Shown here: positions 39,412-48,153 of the stretch, piece by piece
Layout of the letters: the number at the start of each line of letters is the position of its first letter
Numbering within the stretch: position 1 is the first letter of the stretch
Assembly: GCA_022841345.1 (NCBI GenBank)
Contig: JALHRR010000013.1
Location: 50,216 to 114,215, forward strand
Length of the DNA stretch: 64,000 nucleotides
Source of the DNA: Saprospiraceae bacterium
Lineage (GTDB): Bacteria; Bacteroidota; Bacteroidia; Chitinophagales; Saprospiraceae
Direction of reading: 5' to 3'
Translations under genes and position numbers: made by a program
Notes under the pieces: model-generated
What the model was told of the DNA's origin: nothing
Seen by the model: the letters and a program-made list of their open reading frames with translations, nothing else
Database searches by the model: none

Positions 39412-40260
39412 GAGGAATAGATGCCACGCGATTCGTGTGGGGCGAGTTTGGAGTCTTATTAATGGGCGTTGCCATGGGATTCGCGAGGGGCGGTGCCTCC
39501 TCGCTGTTATATGTCGCCCCTTCAGGGCTATGGCCATGCAGCGACTTTTGTAAGCCCTGAAGGGGCACCTATAGAAAGATAGGGCGCAGCCCTATCTTGT
39601 GGCTCTGCCACGCCATCAAGCCCTGAAGGGGCGACATACATAAGGCCCGGGGATTACACTAATCCCAAACGTATCTCACATCGTATTCGGCATAATATTC
39701 TTGGAGGATTCGCGAGGCTTATCGCGAATGGTGGTTTCGGTCGTATTTACGTGGCTTTTCGCGAGGGGCGGGTTTGGTCGTATTTACGTGGCTTATCGCG
39801 AGGGGTGGTTTCGGTCGTATTTACGGGGCTTTTCGCGAGGGACGGATTCGGTCCTATTTACGTGGCTTTTCGCGAGGGGTTGCACCGCCTCGCTTGTATA
39901 TGTCGCCCCTTCAGGGCTAAATCCGCTCCAGCCCTGAAGGGGCGACATATATAAAGATAGGGCACAGCCCTATCTTGTGGCTCTGCCTCGCGATCAAGCC
40001 CTGAAGGGGCGACATACAAAAAAGCCATGGATTACACTAATCCCAAACATATCGGTCGTCGAATTTGGCATCATATTCTTGGAGGATTCTCGGGGCTTAT
40101 CGCGAGGGGTGGTTTCGGTCGTATTTACGGGGCTTTTCGCGAGGGACGGATTCGGTCCTATTTACGTGGCTTTTCGTGAGGGGTTGCACCGCCTCGCTTG
40201 TATATGTCGCCCCTTCAGGGCTAAATCCGCTCCAGCCCTGAAGGGGCGACATATAAAAAT
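39412..40260. repeat. Palindrome-rich composite repeat field
   Basis: This stretch has no convincing gene. It consists of three intermixed palindromic motifs: GCCCTGAAGGGGCGACAT and its reverse (near 39511, 39552, 39619, 39899/39933, 39997, 40203/40235), AGATAGGGC/GCCCTATCT (near 39580 and 39955), and GCGAGGGGTTGCACCGCCTCGC. The stretch around 39800-39950 is nearly duplicated around 40110-40255. Short open frames here come from the repeats. The same motifs recur at 44.1, 60.9 and 63.4 kb. Confidence 0.85.
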
Positions 40261-40294
40261 GCCGGGGAAAACTCTAATCCAGAAATGGACTTCA

Positions 40295-40371
40295 TCACGC
40301 CACTTTCTGCTGATACAGATTCGCTTTGAATTCTACAAACTATCTGCTGATAATCGAAACATCGCCTAACC
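40295..40371 (-). pseudogene. Remnant of an hsdR 3' end
   Basis: On the minus strand these bases read GDVSIISR, a TAG stop, then FVEFKANLYQQKVA and a stop. This is nearly the same as the C-terminus of HsdR at 44228-44300 (GDVSNISRLFVEFQAHLYQQKVA). The flanking bases to the left (from 40261, GCCGGGGAAAACTC) also match those beside hsdR. It is a dead fragment of a second restriction locus or a duplication. Confidence 0.85.
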
Positions 40372-40380
40372 AAATAGTTC

Positions 40381-40507
40381 TCAATTTGTATAAAATGTAT
40401 CTTGCCACCAATTGGCCGGATTATCTATGATATAATTTGAAATGTGAAGATATGCTTGTTCGTCCCGGATGATATGGTAGTGAAATCTGCACTGCCAGAG
40501 TTTGCCC
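40381..40507 (-). pseudogene. Remnant of a REP-associated tyrosine transposase 3' end
   Basis: The minus strand encodes about 42 residues matching the C-terminus of the RAYT at 47572: LWQCRFHYHIIRDEQAYLHI ... IIDNPANW ... TFYTN and stop, compared with FWQRSFHDHIIRDEQSYLTI ... NNPANW ... PFYTT. No N-terminal part is present. It lies 10 bases from the hsdR remnant, whereas in the intact locus the two ends are more than 3 kb apart, so the intervening sequence has been lost. Confidence 0.85.
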
Positions 40508-40566
40508 ATTTTTTTGTTTTTAGATTTACAGATTTTCAGGCATTCATTAGCCCCCCTCTCCGATTT

Positions 40567-41403
40567 TCACCTGCTATTAATAAAATTATTAAACTCACTC
40601 TTAGCAAATGCACTGATGAATAGAGACGCATGCTCCCCTCCGGGTATTTCTACAAATTTTGCGTTTTGGCAGTTGGTACAGTTTAAAACATCCTGCCTGA
40701 AAATCGGCCAGGAATACATTTGAATGGGTGTGTCGTTTAAACCCTGAACGAAGAGAATGTCTGATTTAAATCCGCTGGTAAAATTCAATAATGACCTCTC
40801 CATGTAAGCATCAGGATTAGTGCCGGTCGTGCCATATACATTTCTTAATTTGGTGCAGGTTGCGCCGGCCTGAATTTGTCCATTTTCTTCTAGTTGGCAT
40901 CTATAAACAAGATTCAAAGGTCCGGGTGCGTTGGCTATGACTCCATTAGTTTGATGCATAGTATTAAGTCTTGTGACTAAATATCCTCCCTGTGAATGGC
41001 CTGCTAAAAAAACCTTTTTCACAGTGATCCCCAATGCCTGGTTGGCGGCATTTTTTACCCATAATAAAGCAGCTTCTGCGTGTGAGATATTATCACCGAA
41101 TAACATATGTTCTCCCGGATATGCCACACTGACAATCATCATATCTTCTCTGTCTAAAATCTCTATAAACTTCTCCAATATAAAATTTGCGGCATTAAGG
41201 ATTTCATTGTCATAAAGAACTGTTCCATGAAATACAATAATTACGTCCAGTTCATTGAGTGCAGGCTTATCAATTACAACATCTACATTTATATTATTGT
41301 GAGTAATAGTTTTTGTTTGTCTGTATGCTACCGGAGGAACAATGACTTCTTCCTTTTTACAAGAGAAGATAGAAAGTACAAATAACAGGATCAGGAGTTT
41401 CAT
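40567..41403 (-). CDS. Alpha/beta-hydrolase lipoprotein
   Basis: Start at 41403 gives a lipoprotein signal (MKLLILLFVLSIFSCKKEE, lipobox Cys at residue 15) and 278 residues. The nucleophile elbow VFLAGHSQGGYLVTRL and the late Asp region SDILFVQGLNDTPIQMYS and His GGEHASLF form a plausible catalytic triad. Early DVIIVFHGTVLYDNE gives the oxyanion-hole segment. It is probably a surface or periplasmic esterase or peptidase of unknown substrate. The 323-base stretch 41404-41726 upstream shows no gene or clear element. Confidence 0.83.
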   Translation of the reverse strand: MKLLILLFVLSIFSCKKEEVIVPPVAYRQTKTITHNNINVDVVIDKPALNELDVIIVFHGTVLYDNEILNAANFILEKFIEILDREDMMIVSVAYPGEHMLFGDNISHAEAALLWVKNAANQALGITVKKVFLAGHSQGGYLVTRLNTMHQTNGVIANAPGPLNLVYRCQLEENGQIQAGATCTKLRNVYGTTGTNPDAYMERSLLNFTSGFKSDILFVQGLNDTPIQMYSWPIFRQDVLNCTNCQNAKFVEIPGGEHASLFISAFAKSEFNNFINSR

Positions 41404-41726
41404 GTTTGAATGCATATGAATTCTTTAATCTGATAGACTGAAATTGGAGGGAATAGTTTAATTGCGGCTCTGCAGCATTCAGCTTTCGCTTGGCACTAAT
41501 AGAAGCGCTTCAAGCATTAAAGTTAATAAGAATTTGAAGAGTTGGATTTCCACAAAAGATTCATGAAATCATTTGAGTCAGAATTGTGAACATGATGAAT
41601 ATGCAGAAATGAATGGTAATTTAATGAATTATAATTTCAGGGAATATAGGATTCTTACCCAAAATTGGTAATTGAATCTAATTCCGAACCGCACATGTAA
41701 GACAGGTGCATTAAGGTTTTGATTAT

Positions 41727-42224
41727 TTAATCATTATCCTCAGTTTCTCCATTATTTAAGTTTCCAGGATCGCTTTGGACTGTTTCTTCCCTAATCTCAG
41801 TATGTCTGATTTCACCTCCGGTGGTTCCTGCTTTTTGTCCGAAAAACAAGGTGACTCCTGCGAAAATGATGGTAATAATTGAAATGGTATTTGTATATGA
41901 TTTTTTTGTAAAACTGGCCCAGAATCCCAGAAGTGAAATGCCACCAAGGATATATGAAAAAATGGCAAATAATTCTGCAGCTTCTTCGTGTGCTTCAATG
42001 TAGTTTTCTGTCACACCTACCAGGTTTTCTACAACCTCCTCTGCGCCTTCCCCACTTGTCATTGCTACAATAGAGGATATTGAGCCTAATATGAATATCA
42101 AAAAGCCAGTACGCTTAACTGCTTCTGATTTGATCAGTAGTCCAATTAGCAATACCAATGATCCAACGATTGGCAATATAACCGGAAAATGGTTAACAAG
42201 CAAATGGAAATGTGCCGCGTTCAT
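41727..42224 (-). CDS. DUF2231-like four-TM membrane protein
   Basis: 165 residues with about four transmembrane helices (HFPVILPIVGSLVLLIGLLI, FLIFILGSISSIVAM, LFAIFSYILGGISLLGFWAS, NTISIITIIFAGVTLFFGQKAG) and a short Glu-rich tail. The N-terminus MNAAHFHLLVNHFPVILPI has the His-bearing pattern of DUF2231-type membrane proteins, which may bind heme or transport electrons, though the role is not established. It lies about 70 bases past the next lipoprotein gene on the same strand. Confidence 0.7.
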   Translation of the reverse strand: MNAAHFHLLVNHFPVILPIVGSLVLLIGLLIKSEAVKRTGFLIFILGSISSIVAMTSGEGAEEVVENLVGVTENYIEAHEEAAELFAIFSYILGGISLLGFWASFTKKSYTNTISIITIIFAGVTLFFGQKAGTTGGEIRHTEIREETVQSDPGNLNNGETEDND

Positions 42225-42294
42225 AGGTTTTAATTTAAAGATTATTCCAATTATCAGCCCTAATTATGTCAGCTGAAATGTTGGTATGCCGGCG

Positions 42295-42756
42295 TCATTG
42301 GAAGTATTGATGATAAGTTTCGAAAGACGCATTTAATTGAGAAATAGAAGACTTTGCAGCATCCAAATTTTCAGCCTCAGCTAAGGATTCAATCAAGTCC
42401 ATATGAGGGTGCAACCATTTGTGCAACTCATCGTGGCTTTTTCCTTTCATTGTGCAACTTTTGATTAATCCGGAGTTTTTCTCTTTGAGTTGTGCAGCGA
42501 GTGTCTGATAGTCGGTAGAATTGTTTTGGCTGAATTCATCCAAGATGGCTTTGGATTCTAAAATGAATGGTTTCATTTCTTCATTAACCATCCATCTGTT
42601 TCCATTATCCAATTTAAGAGCATCTGTATCATCTTCGTGTTGATGCTCACTTTGTAAAGCGTTATCATTTTGCTCTTCGGCCTTTTCGGTAGAAACACTG
42701 TCGCAGCTGAAAAGTAAAAGGCTAAAGGTTAATATAAGACCTAATATAGTTTTCAT
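42295..42756 (-). CDS. Small lipoprotein of unknown function
   Basis: The ATG at 42756 yields 153 residues with a lipoprotein signal (MKTILGLILTFSLLLFSCDS, Cys 18). The mature part is helical and acidic (ETYHQYF end, MKPFILESKAILDEFSQNN, SCTMKGKSHDELHKWLHPHMDLIESL). The last half resembles small secreted helical-bundle proteins. The CTMKG and HxxLHKWLHPH segments offer possible metal-binding residues, but no known site was recognised. Confidence 0.7.
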   Translation of the reverse strand: MKTILGLILTFSLLLFSCDSVSTEKAEEQNDNALQSEHQHEDDTDALKLDNGNRWMVNEEMKPFILESKAILDEFSQNNSTDYQTLAAQLKEKNSGLIKSCTMKGKSHDELHKWLHPHMDLIESLAEAENLDAAKSSISQLNASFETYHQYFQ

Positions 42757-43032
42757 GATTATTATTGATATAATTAAAGATTTAAAGAGCGAACGGAAAT
42801 TAATCCATAATTGGCCGCTACAATTATTCTTAAATGTATTCAAAATATGTGACGCTTATGGTCAATAATGATAACTATCATAAAAGCTCTGAGAAGCCTT
42901 ATGTTTACTTAAATCCTATGCACACATTTCACTGACTATCATAATCTTATGCTAAATAGAATTAATCTTGTACGATTGAATGATGGTTTTCCCGCGCTGA
43001 GCTGCGAATAGTGGGATTAGGGTATGAACGCC

Positions 43033-43797
43033 TCAATTATTTTTATCATAAATGATTGCATATTCAATGCCCATTAATACTCCAAAATTATACAATCTTG
43101 TTTTAGAATAATCCTCCAATATCGCATCCTGTTTTAAATGAATTCTTTGAAAGGGTTCCAGCTTCACATTAAACCTTTCCAAAAAGCGATAAGAAACGCC
43201 TGCCTTCAATTCCAGCGCAAAATTGACATCCTGATTATGAGTGAGTTCTTTATCATTGGACGGATGACTGCCAATCTCCTGATTATCCAGCAGGATGTCA
43301 ATATTTTGGTACTTATCAGTATATAAAATGGTTCTGATACCGATGGCAGGATATATTTGAATTTGTTTGAATTTGAATCTGTATTTAGCTTCCAATGGAA
43401 TTTCAAGCGTATTGAATTCTACAATTCGCTTTGCCCCTATAATGTCCTTCGCTCCATAATCTGCCGGATTACAACTCCAGTAACCAAATCCCTGCGTTTG
43501 CGTGATTTCAAAATTATTGAAAGTCACTCCTGTTGAAAATGATAAATGTTTATTAAGTGAAGTACCTATGATGAATTGGTAAAAATTGCCATTACCCCGA
43601 CTCCATTTGGTATCATCTTTATGAAAAAAATCCCAGCTGACATCCGGTTCTACAACTAATCTACCGGAATACAATCCATAGTCAAAGCCAACAAACAGCT
43701 TATCATATTTTTGAATTTCTAGTTTTTTTCTTTGGGAATAGACATTGCCTGAAACCAATATGCCTGCAAGCAGGAGCAGAAGTAATCTCATATTCAT
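43033..43797 (-). CDS. PorT-like outer-membrane beta-barrel protein
   Basis: 254 residues with a signal peptide (MRLLLLLLAGILVSGNVYSQ). The mature protein is made of alternating strands (FVGFDYGLYSGRLVVEPD, KHLSFSTGVTFNNFEI, FNTLEIPLEAKYRFKFKQIQIYPAIGIRTILY, FALELKAGVSYRFLERFNVKLEPF, LYNFGVLMGIEYAI), as in the eight-strand PorT/outer-membrane beta-barrel family of Bacteroidota. Function beyond the barrel is unknown. Confidence 0.75.
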   Translation of the reverse strand: MNMRLLLLLLAGILVSGNVYSQRKKLEIQKYDKLFVGFDYGLYSGRLVVEPDVSWDFFHKDDTKWSRGNGNFYQFIIGTSLNKHLSFSTGVTFNNFEITQTQGFGYWSCNPADYGAKDIIGAKRIVEFNTLEIPLEAKYRFKFKQIQIYPAIGIRTILYTDKYQNIDILLDNQEIGSHPSNDKELTHNQDVNFALELKAGVSYRFLERFNVKLEPFQRIHLKQDAILEDYSKTRLYNFGVLMGIEYAIIYDKNN

Positions 43798-43952
43798 CTT
43801 GAATAAATTTAGCGACTAAAGATTTAACTCAAACGAAAGAAAAACTATTGTTTGAAGGAGAAAAATTAAAATCTCACGATGACCGTATCAAAGATTTTTT
43901 CACATGGTGGTAATGTAAACTTTTGGTGATGACGTATTGATTGGTATTATTT

Positions 43953-44105
43953 CGCGAGGGGCGGTGCCGTAAAATTTGGATATAATGCTTCGATCGGGCT
44001 TTTCGCGAGGGGCGGTGCCGTAAAATTTGGATATGATGCTTCGATCGGGCTTTTCGCGAGGGGCGGTGCCGTAAAATTTGGATATAATGCTTCGATCGGG
44101 CTTTT
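43953..44105. repeat. Three tandem 51-base repeats
   Basis: Units at 43953-44003, 44004-44054 and 44055-44105 begin CGCGAGGGGCGGTGCCG and differ by one base; a broken fourth unit follows. Each contains the GCGAGGGG motif of the composite palindrome family. The 51-base length keeps one minus-strand frame open (43947-44231), but I regard that frame as an artefact of the repeat. Confidence 0.9.
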
Positions 44106-44130
44106 CGCGAGGGGTTGCACCACCTCGCTC

Positions 44131-44190
44131 TTATATGTCGCCCTTTCAGGGCTAAATCCGCTCCAGCCCTGAAGGGGCGACATACAAAAA
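44131..44190. repeat. Composite palindrome next to the hsdR stop
   Basis: An inverted pair of the GCCCTGAAGGGGCGACAT motif (left arm near 44137 with one mismatch, right arm near 44165) with the spacer AAATCCGCTCC. The same pair with the same spacer is at 39899-39950 and 40203-40252. It sits about 40 bases beyond the hsdR stop and could act as its transcription terminator. Confidence 0.8.
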
Positions 44191-44227
44191 GCCGGGGAAA
44201 ACTCTAAGCCAAAAAAAATGGACTTCA

Positions 44228-47008
44228 TCACGCCACTTTCTGCTGATACAGATGCGCCTGAAATTCTACAAAAAGCCTGCTGATATTTGAAACATCGCCT
44301 AAAATCTCTTTTGCATCCTCAAGTGATTGATATTTGTTTGTCAGTAAAATAGGGAGTTTATCCTGGTCTAGTTCATCTACGCCGGTTTCGATATATTTGC
44401 TCAGGACGAAAGTGATAAACTCCTTTTGATTTTCATTGAGCAAAGCAAAGATGGTAGCTTCTGCGGCTTTAGCTCTTGCTTCCCTTGTCATGGCTATGTA
44501 GTCACCATTAAAAACATATTCCAGCACATCATACAAATCACTCTTTTCCATATCAACCAACTTTTGCAAAGTCAGCAAATCGTCTTTGGGAAAACCTGCA
44601 GCGTCTAAATTTTCCAATAAAACTCTGCGAGTGCCGGGACTACTCCAAAGAATTCGCAGCTCCTCTTCATCTTTGAAAAGCTTAGGCAACTCCCCAAATA
44701 AGTTGCTGAGAAATTCTTCTGATGAAATGGGCTTACCATCAGCACTCCAGAATGAAGTGGAAACCATATGTTGGATTTCCCGTTCCTTTCCGTTTCGCAG
44801 TTTCACTTTAATTTTTGGCAGTCGTGTCCTCGGATGATCGGTGTCAGCAGCTTGAGGAGGCTCAACTTGCTCAATCGGTGGATATGGCTTTGGAATGGCA
44901 GGTTCAGGCTCCAGGGGTTCTCCATCCCATTCCGGATCGCTGAAATGTTTATAAGCATCCACAAAGTCATAAATCGTGAAGAATTCCTTACCATCAAACA
45001 ATCGCGTACCACGCCCGACAATTTGTTTAAACTCTATCATTGAATTCACCGGACGGAGCAAAACAATATTGCGAACGTTTCTGGCATCCACTCCTGTGGA
45101 TAGTTTTTGCGATGTGGTGAGGATGGTTGGAATTGTTTTTTCGTTGTCCTGAAATTCTCTCAGCAACCTCTCTCCTTCTTCTCCGTCATTGGCAGTAACT
45201 CTGGCGCAATAAAAAGGATCCTTGCTTTTTACATTTTGATTAACAAGATCCCTTATCAAAGCTGCATGGGCCTGATTGGCGCAGAAAATTATTGCCTTTT
45301 CTTTTTGATTGGCTTCTTCCAGGTAGACTTTTACTCTTTTCAGTTCACGTTCTACGATTTCGATGGTCCGGTTAAAGTCCTTTTCTTCATAGAGTTTGCC
45401 TTCTTCAATTTCACCTTCTACGATGGTATCATCTGAAGTGTAGCGGTAATCATCCAATGTGGTTTTAATACGTTTAACTTTGAACGGCGTCAGAAAACCA
45501 TCATTGATTCCTTCTTTCAATGAATACACATAAACCGGCTCTCCAAAGTAGCGGTAAGTATCCACATTGTCCTTACGCTTAGGTGTTGCTGTCAAACCCA
45601 ATTGCACTGCCGGACTGAAATACTCCAGAATTCCACGCCAATTGCTTTCGTCATTGGCTCCCCCACGATGGCACTCGTCAATGATGATAAAATCAAAAAA
45701 ATCGGCTGGATACTGTCCGAAGTTAGGTGTCCCTTCGACAGGCTCAGGTAACGATTTACTCCTTGAAAGTTGCTTTAATTTCTCTATATCTCCCTGAATT
45801 AGAGCTATTTTCTTCGCTCTACTCCATTTCTGAATTTGCTTTTCTCTAGCAAAAGCTGCATCTATTCTATCAAATGTTTCATAGTAAACTAATTTGACTG
45901 GATGATGATAAGCCGTAAAATTAGCCCCTTCTCCCAGATTATGTTGGTTTATCCTAAGTGCCAGTGTTTTTGTACTTCCTGTATAAAAACTTCCGTCCGC
46001 ACACTGCAGGATATACATATATCCGTATGCATCATCCTTAATTTCTATCTCGGGAAAATCAATGGGATACTTTTCATCTTCAGCATCTTCCTTATACTCG
46101 GTAAAGCCCGTTTCATGAGCGGTGGCTGAGCTTGTCGAAGCCCCGCTCATGAATGATTGAAAGATGGTGAAGAAGATGCTTCCATTGGTAGGAACACGCC
46201 CATTTTTGTTTACTTCCTTAGGTGTTATACGCACCAAGGCATCTTCTGGAAATGCAGAAAATGAATTGAAAGCCTGATCGGCTAATATATTTCTATCTGC
46301 TAAAAATAAAATGCGGGGTCTTCTTGACGGTTCGTCTGGCCGGTGAGCTTGTCGAACCGTCCATCGTGTTTGGAATAATTTCCAGGCAATTTGAAAAGAG
46401 ATCGCTGTTTTTCCTGTGCCTGTGGCCAGGGTTAGCAAGATTCTGTCCTTTTTTTGTGCAATGGCCTCAACAGTTCTTTGAACAGCTATTTCCTGATAAT
46501 ATCGAAGCTGCCAGGTGCCACTTTTGTCTTCAAATGGAACCTTGGCAAACCTCTCTCTCCACCTTTCGACAAGCTCAAGGTGCGATCGCTCCTCCTCGGT
46601 GGCTGAGCTCGTCGAAGCCACCGGATACGTCTTTTCCCAAAGTTCATCAGGACTCAGATAATCTGCCACAACTCCTTCCACCCCTGTTTTCATACAGATT
46701 TGGTAAATTCCTTTTCCGTTGGTGCTGTATGTGGTTTCTAATTGTAGTTTGTCGGCATATTTCTTGGCTTGCATGACGCCCTCTCCTACTTCGCAGAGTG
46801 AACTTTTGGCTTCAATCACAGCAAGCTTGATACCTTTATACACCAGTACATAATCGGCAATTTCTCTTTTTCCTCTGCCGCCACCTGATTGGATTTTTCC
46901 TGCTGTGATGATATATTCACGAAGCACTTTGGAGCCATCTACGATGCCCCAACCACAAGCTTTCAGCTTGGGGTCTATGAGTTCTGCTCTTGTTTCGGAT
47001 TCGTTCAT
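44228..47008 (-). CDS. hsdR: Type I restriction enzyme R subunit with inserted GIY-YIG domain
   Basis: 926 residues. The PD-(D/E)XK nuclease core is at about 52-68 (ADYVLVYKGIKLAVIEAKS), the helicase Walker A at 194-201 (LATGTGKT), motif II at 444-447 (IIIDECHRGG), with LTATPKR and later VGRGTRLFDG. HsdR translocates DNA and cuts far from the recognition site. Residues about 290-426 are not part of the normal family and hold a complete GIY-YIG unit (YMYILQCADGSFYTGSTKTL ... REKQIQKWSRAKKIAL, about 328-410) in the same frame. Short peptides such as ASTSSAT, VRQAHRPDEP and SLPEPVEG also derive from repeat insertions. It is the last gene of the hsd operon, separated from hsdS by cargo genes. Confidence 0.93.
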   Translation of the reverse strand: MNESETRAELIDPKLKACGWGIVDGSKVLREYIITAGKIQSGGGRGKREIADYVLVYKGIKLAVIEAKSSLCEVGEGVMQAKKYADKLQLETTYSTNGKGIYQICMKTGVEGVVADYLSPDELWEKTYPVASTSSATEEERSHLELVERWRERFAKVPFEDKSGTWQLRYYQEIAVQRTVEAIAQKKDRILLTLATGTGKTAISFQIAWKLFQTRWTVRQAHRPDEPSRRPRILFLADRNILADQAFNSFSAFPEDALVRITPKEVNKNGRVPTNGSIFFTIFQSFMSGASTSSATAHETGFTEYKEDAEDEKYPIDFPEIEIKDDAYGYMYILQCADGSFYTGSTKTLALRINQHNLGEGANFTAYHHPVKLVYYETFDRIDAAFAREKQIQKWSRAKKIALIQGDIEKLKQLSRSKSLPEPVEGTPNFGQYPADFFDFIIIDECHRGGANDESNWRGILEYFSPAVQLGLTATPKRKDNVDTYRYFGEPVYVYSLKEGINDGFLTPFKVKRIKTTLDDYRYTSDDTIVEGEIEEGKLYEEKDFNRTIEIVERELKRVKVYLEEANQKEKAIIFCANQAHAALIRDLVNQNVKSKDPFYCARVTANDGEEGERLLREFQDNEKTIPTILTTSQKLSTGVDARNVRNIVLLRPVNSMIEFKQIVGRGTRLFDGKEFFTIYDFVDAYKHFSDPEWDGEPLEPEPAIPKPYPPIEQVEPPQAADTDHPRTRLPKIKVKLRNGKEREIQHMVSTSFWSADGKPISSEEFLSNLFGELPKLFKDEEELRILWSSPGTRRVLLENLDAAGFPKDDLLTLQKLVDMEKSDLYDVLEYVFNGDYIAMTREARAKAAEATIFALLNENQKEFITFVLSKYIETGVDELDQDKLPILLTNKYQSLEDAKEILGDVSNISRLFVEFQAHLYQQKVA

Positions 47009-47173
47009 GTTTTATATTTATCAAAACTAGCTATCTAAAGTACATCCTCAAAATCACATTACCATCACATAAAAAAACATTGATTAACAATGAGTTACAA
47101 AATCAAACTGGGATCCCTATCACATAACCATCACATAAGAATCCTGGCTTCTTTTCTTAAAATTAGTTTATCT

Positions 47174-47566
47174 TCATTTATCGCCTATCTCCACTTTGCT
47201 TGAAATTATTTTTTTGTAATTATATTTTAAAAACGGATCCTGCCCGCTCTCAACCCATTTACATTCCTGGTACTCGAACCAAAATACCAATTGTTCTTCC
47301 AAATCCTTCAAATTATTGAGCACAATTTTCAAATTGTCGTTTTCAGCAAAGTCAATTACCTGGTCAAAAACATCAGATTCATTTAGCTGAGGAAGCAGAC
47401 TTTGAGGATAAATTGCAAAATCAAAGTAATGCTGAGGCATTACAACTTCCCCCACCATCAGTCCTTTGTTTTCATGAATCCTGTATAAAGCCCAGTAATG
47501 CGGTAATTTTTTAACCGATCTAACTTTACAGGTACAAAGCTTGATTTGCTTAGATGCTATACACAT
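47174..47566 (-). CDS. Hypothetical protein in the hsd operon
   Basis: 130 residues, no family recognised. It begins MCIASKQIKLCTCKVRSVKKLPHYWALYRIHENKG and contains EQLVFWFEYQECKWVESGQDPF. Three early Cys residues are visible but no full zinc site. It starts five bases after the RAYT stop and lies 165 bases before hsdR, so it is probably transcribed with the restriction operon. The role could be unrelated cargo. Confidence 0.6.
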   Translation of the reverse strand: MCIASKQIKLCTCKVRSVKKLPHYWALYRIHENKGLMVGEVVMPQHYFDFAIYPQSLLPQLNESDVFDQVIDFAENDNLKIVLNNLKDLEEQLVFWFEYQECKWVESGQDPFLKYNYKKIISSKVEIGDK

Positions 47567-47571
47567 AGTTG

Positions 47572-48153
47572 TTAAGTTGTATAAAATGGATCGTCATTCC
47601 AATTGGCCGGATTATTATTGATGTAATCTTTGATCGTAAGGTATGATTGTTCATCCCGTATAATATGGTCGTGAAAACTGCGTTGCCAGAATGGGATTCC
47701 TGTTCTATCCAGGATGATATTGATATGTTTTGCTGAATTCATTTTATACCATCCCATTATTTTTGACAGTAACATTTTTCGGCGTTGGTCGCGTAGTGAA
47801 AGGGGTGGCTTTTCGTGTAGAATCACTTCCTGTAGGGGCGATTCATGAATCGCCCCTACAGGAAGTGATTCAGAGTCCCCACTTTCCAAAATTTCAATAA
47901 TCGCGTGAACATGATTAGGCATGACAACAAATGCATGCATTGTAGTTTGAGGATATCTGTCCGGAATGTGAATTAAATATTCATATGCGATTGTTCCTAT
48001 ATCATTCAATATCATTTTTTTATCGGTGATATTCCCGAACAAACATTCGCGTCCTTGTGTGCAGATGGTAACATAATACAAACCTGCCTGCGAATAATCG
48101 TAGCCCTGCATCCGCACTGATCTGCGGCGGTGGGTGTTTGGATTATAGGGCAT
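47572..48153 (-). CDS. REP-associated tyrosine transposase (RAYT, IS200/Y1-HUH group)
   Basis: I use the ATG at 48153 (MPYNPNTHRRRSVRMQGYDYSQAGLYYVTICT), giving 193 residues; the frame is open to 48225. The HUH metal motif is NHVHAIIEI preceded by HAFVVMPNHVH, and the likely catalytic Tyr is in MGWYKMNSAKH. C-terminal FHDHIIRDEQSYLTIKDYI completes the family pattern. RAYTs mobilise or maintain REP palindromes rather than moving as IS elements. The coding sequence itself contains a 52-base perfect palindrome (47820-47871) encoding LPVGAIHESPLQE. A truncated copy lies at 40381. Confidence 0.9.
   Translation of the reverse strand: MPYNPNTHRRRSVRMQGYDYSQAGLYYVTICTQGRECLFGNITDKKMILNDIGTIAYEYLIHIPDRYPQTTMHAFVVMPNHVHAIIEILESGDSESLPVGAIHESPLQEVILHEKPPLSLRDQRRKMLLSKIMGWYKMNSAKHINIILDRTGIPFWQRSFHDHIIRDEQSYLTIKDYINNNPANWNDDPFYTT
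47820..47871. repeat. Perfect 52-base palindrome inside the RAYT gene
   Basis: The 52 bases equal their own reverse complement with no central loop. The centre is ATTCATGAAT, with arms containing TGTAGGGGCG and CGCCCCTACA. GTAG occurs both next to and inside the arm, as in REP elements. It stays in frame in the transposase gene. Confidence 0.95.

Noticed and set aside
39412..40260. CRISPR-like array in the repeat field
   Set aside because: Repeat spacing is irregular, motifs are in both orientations and mixed with two other palindromes, and no cas genes are near.
39701..40369. Open frames in the repeat field (for example 39977-40369)
   Set aside because: They are built from repeated palindrome sequence, share duplicated segments and show no start context or protein-like composition.
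43947..44231. 94-codon open frame at the hsdR end
   Set aside because: It consists mainly of the 51-base tandem repeat, whose length keeps the frame open.
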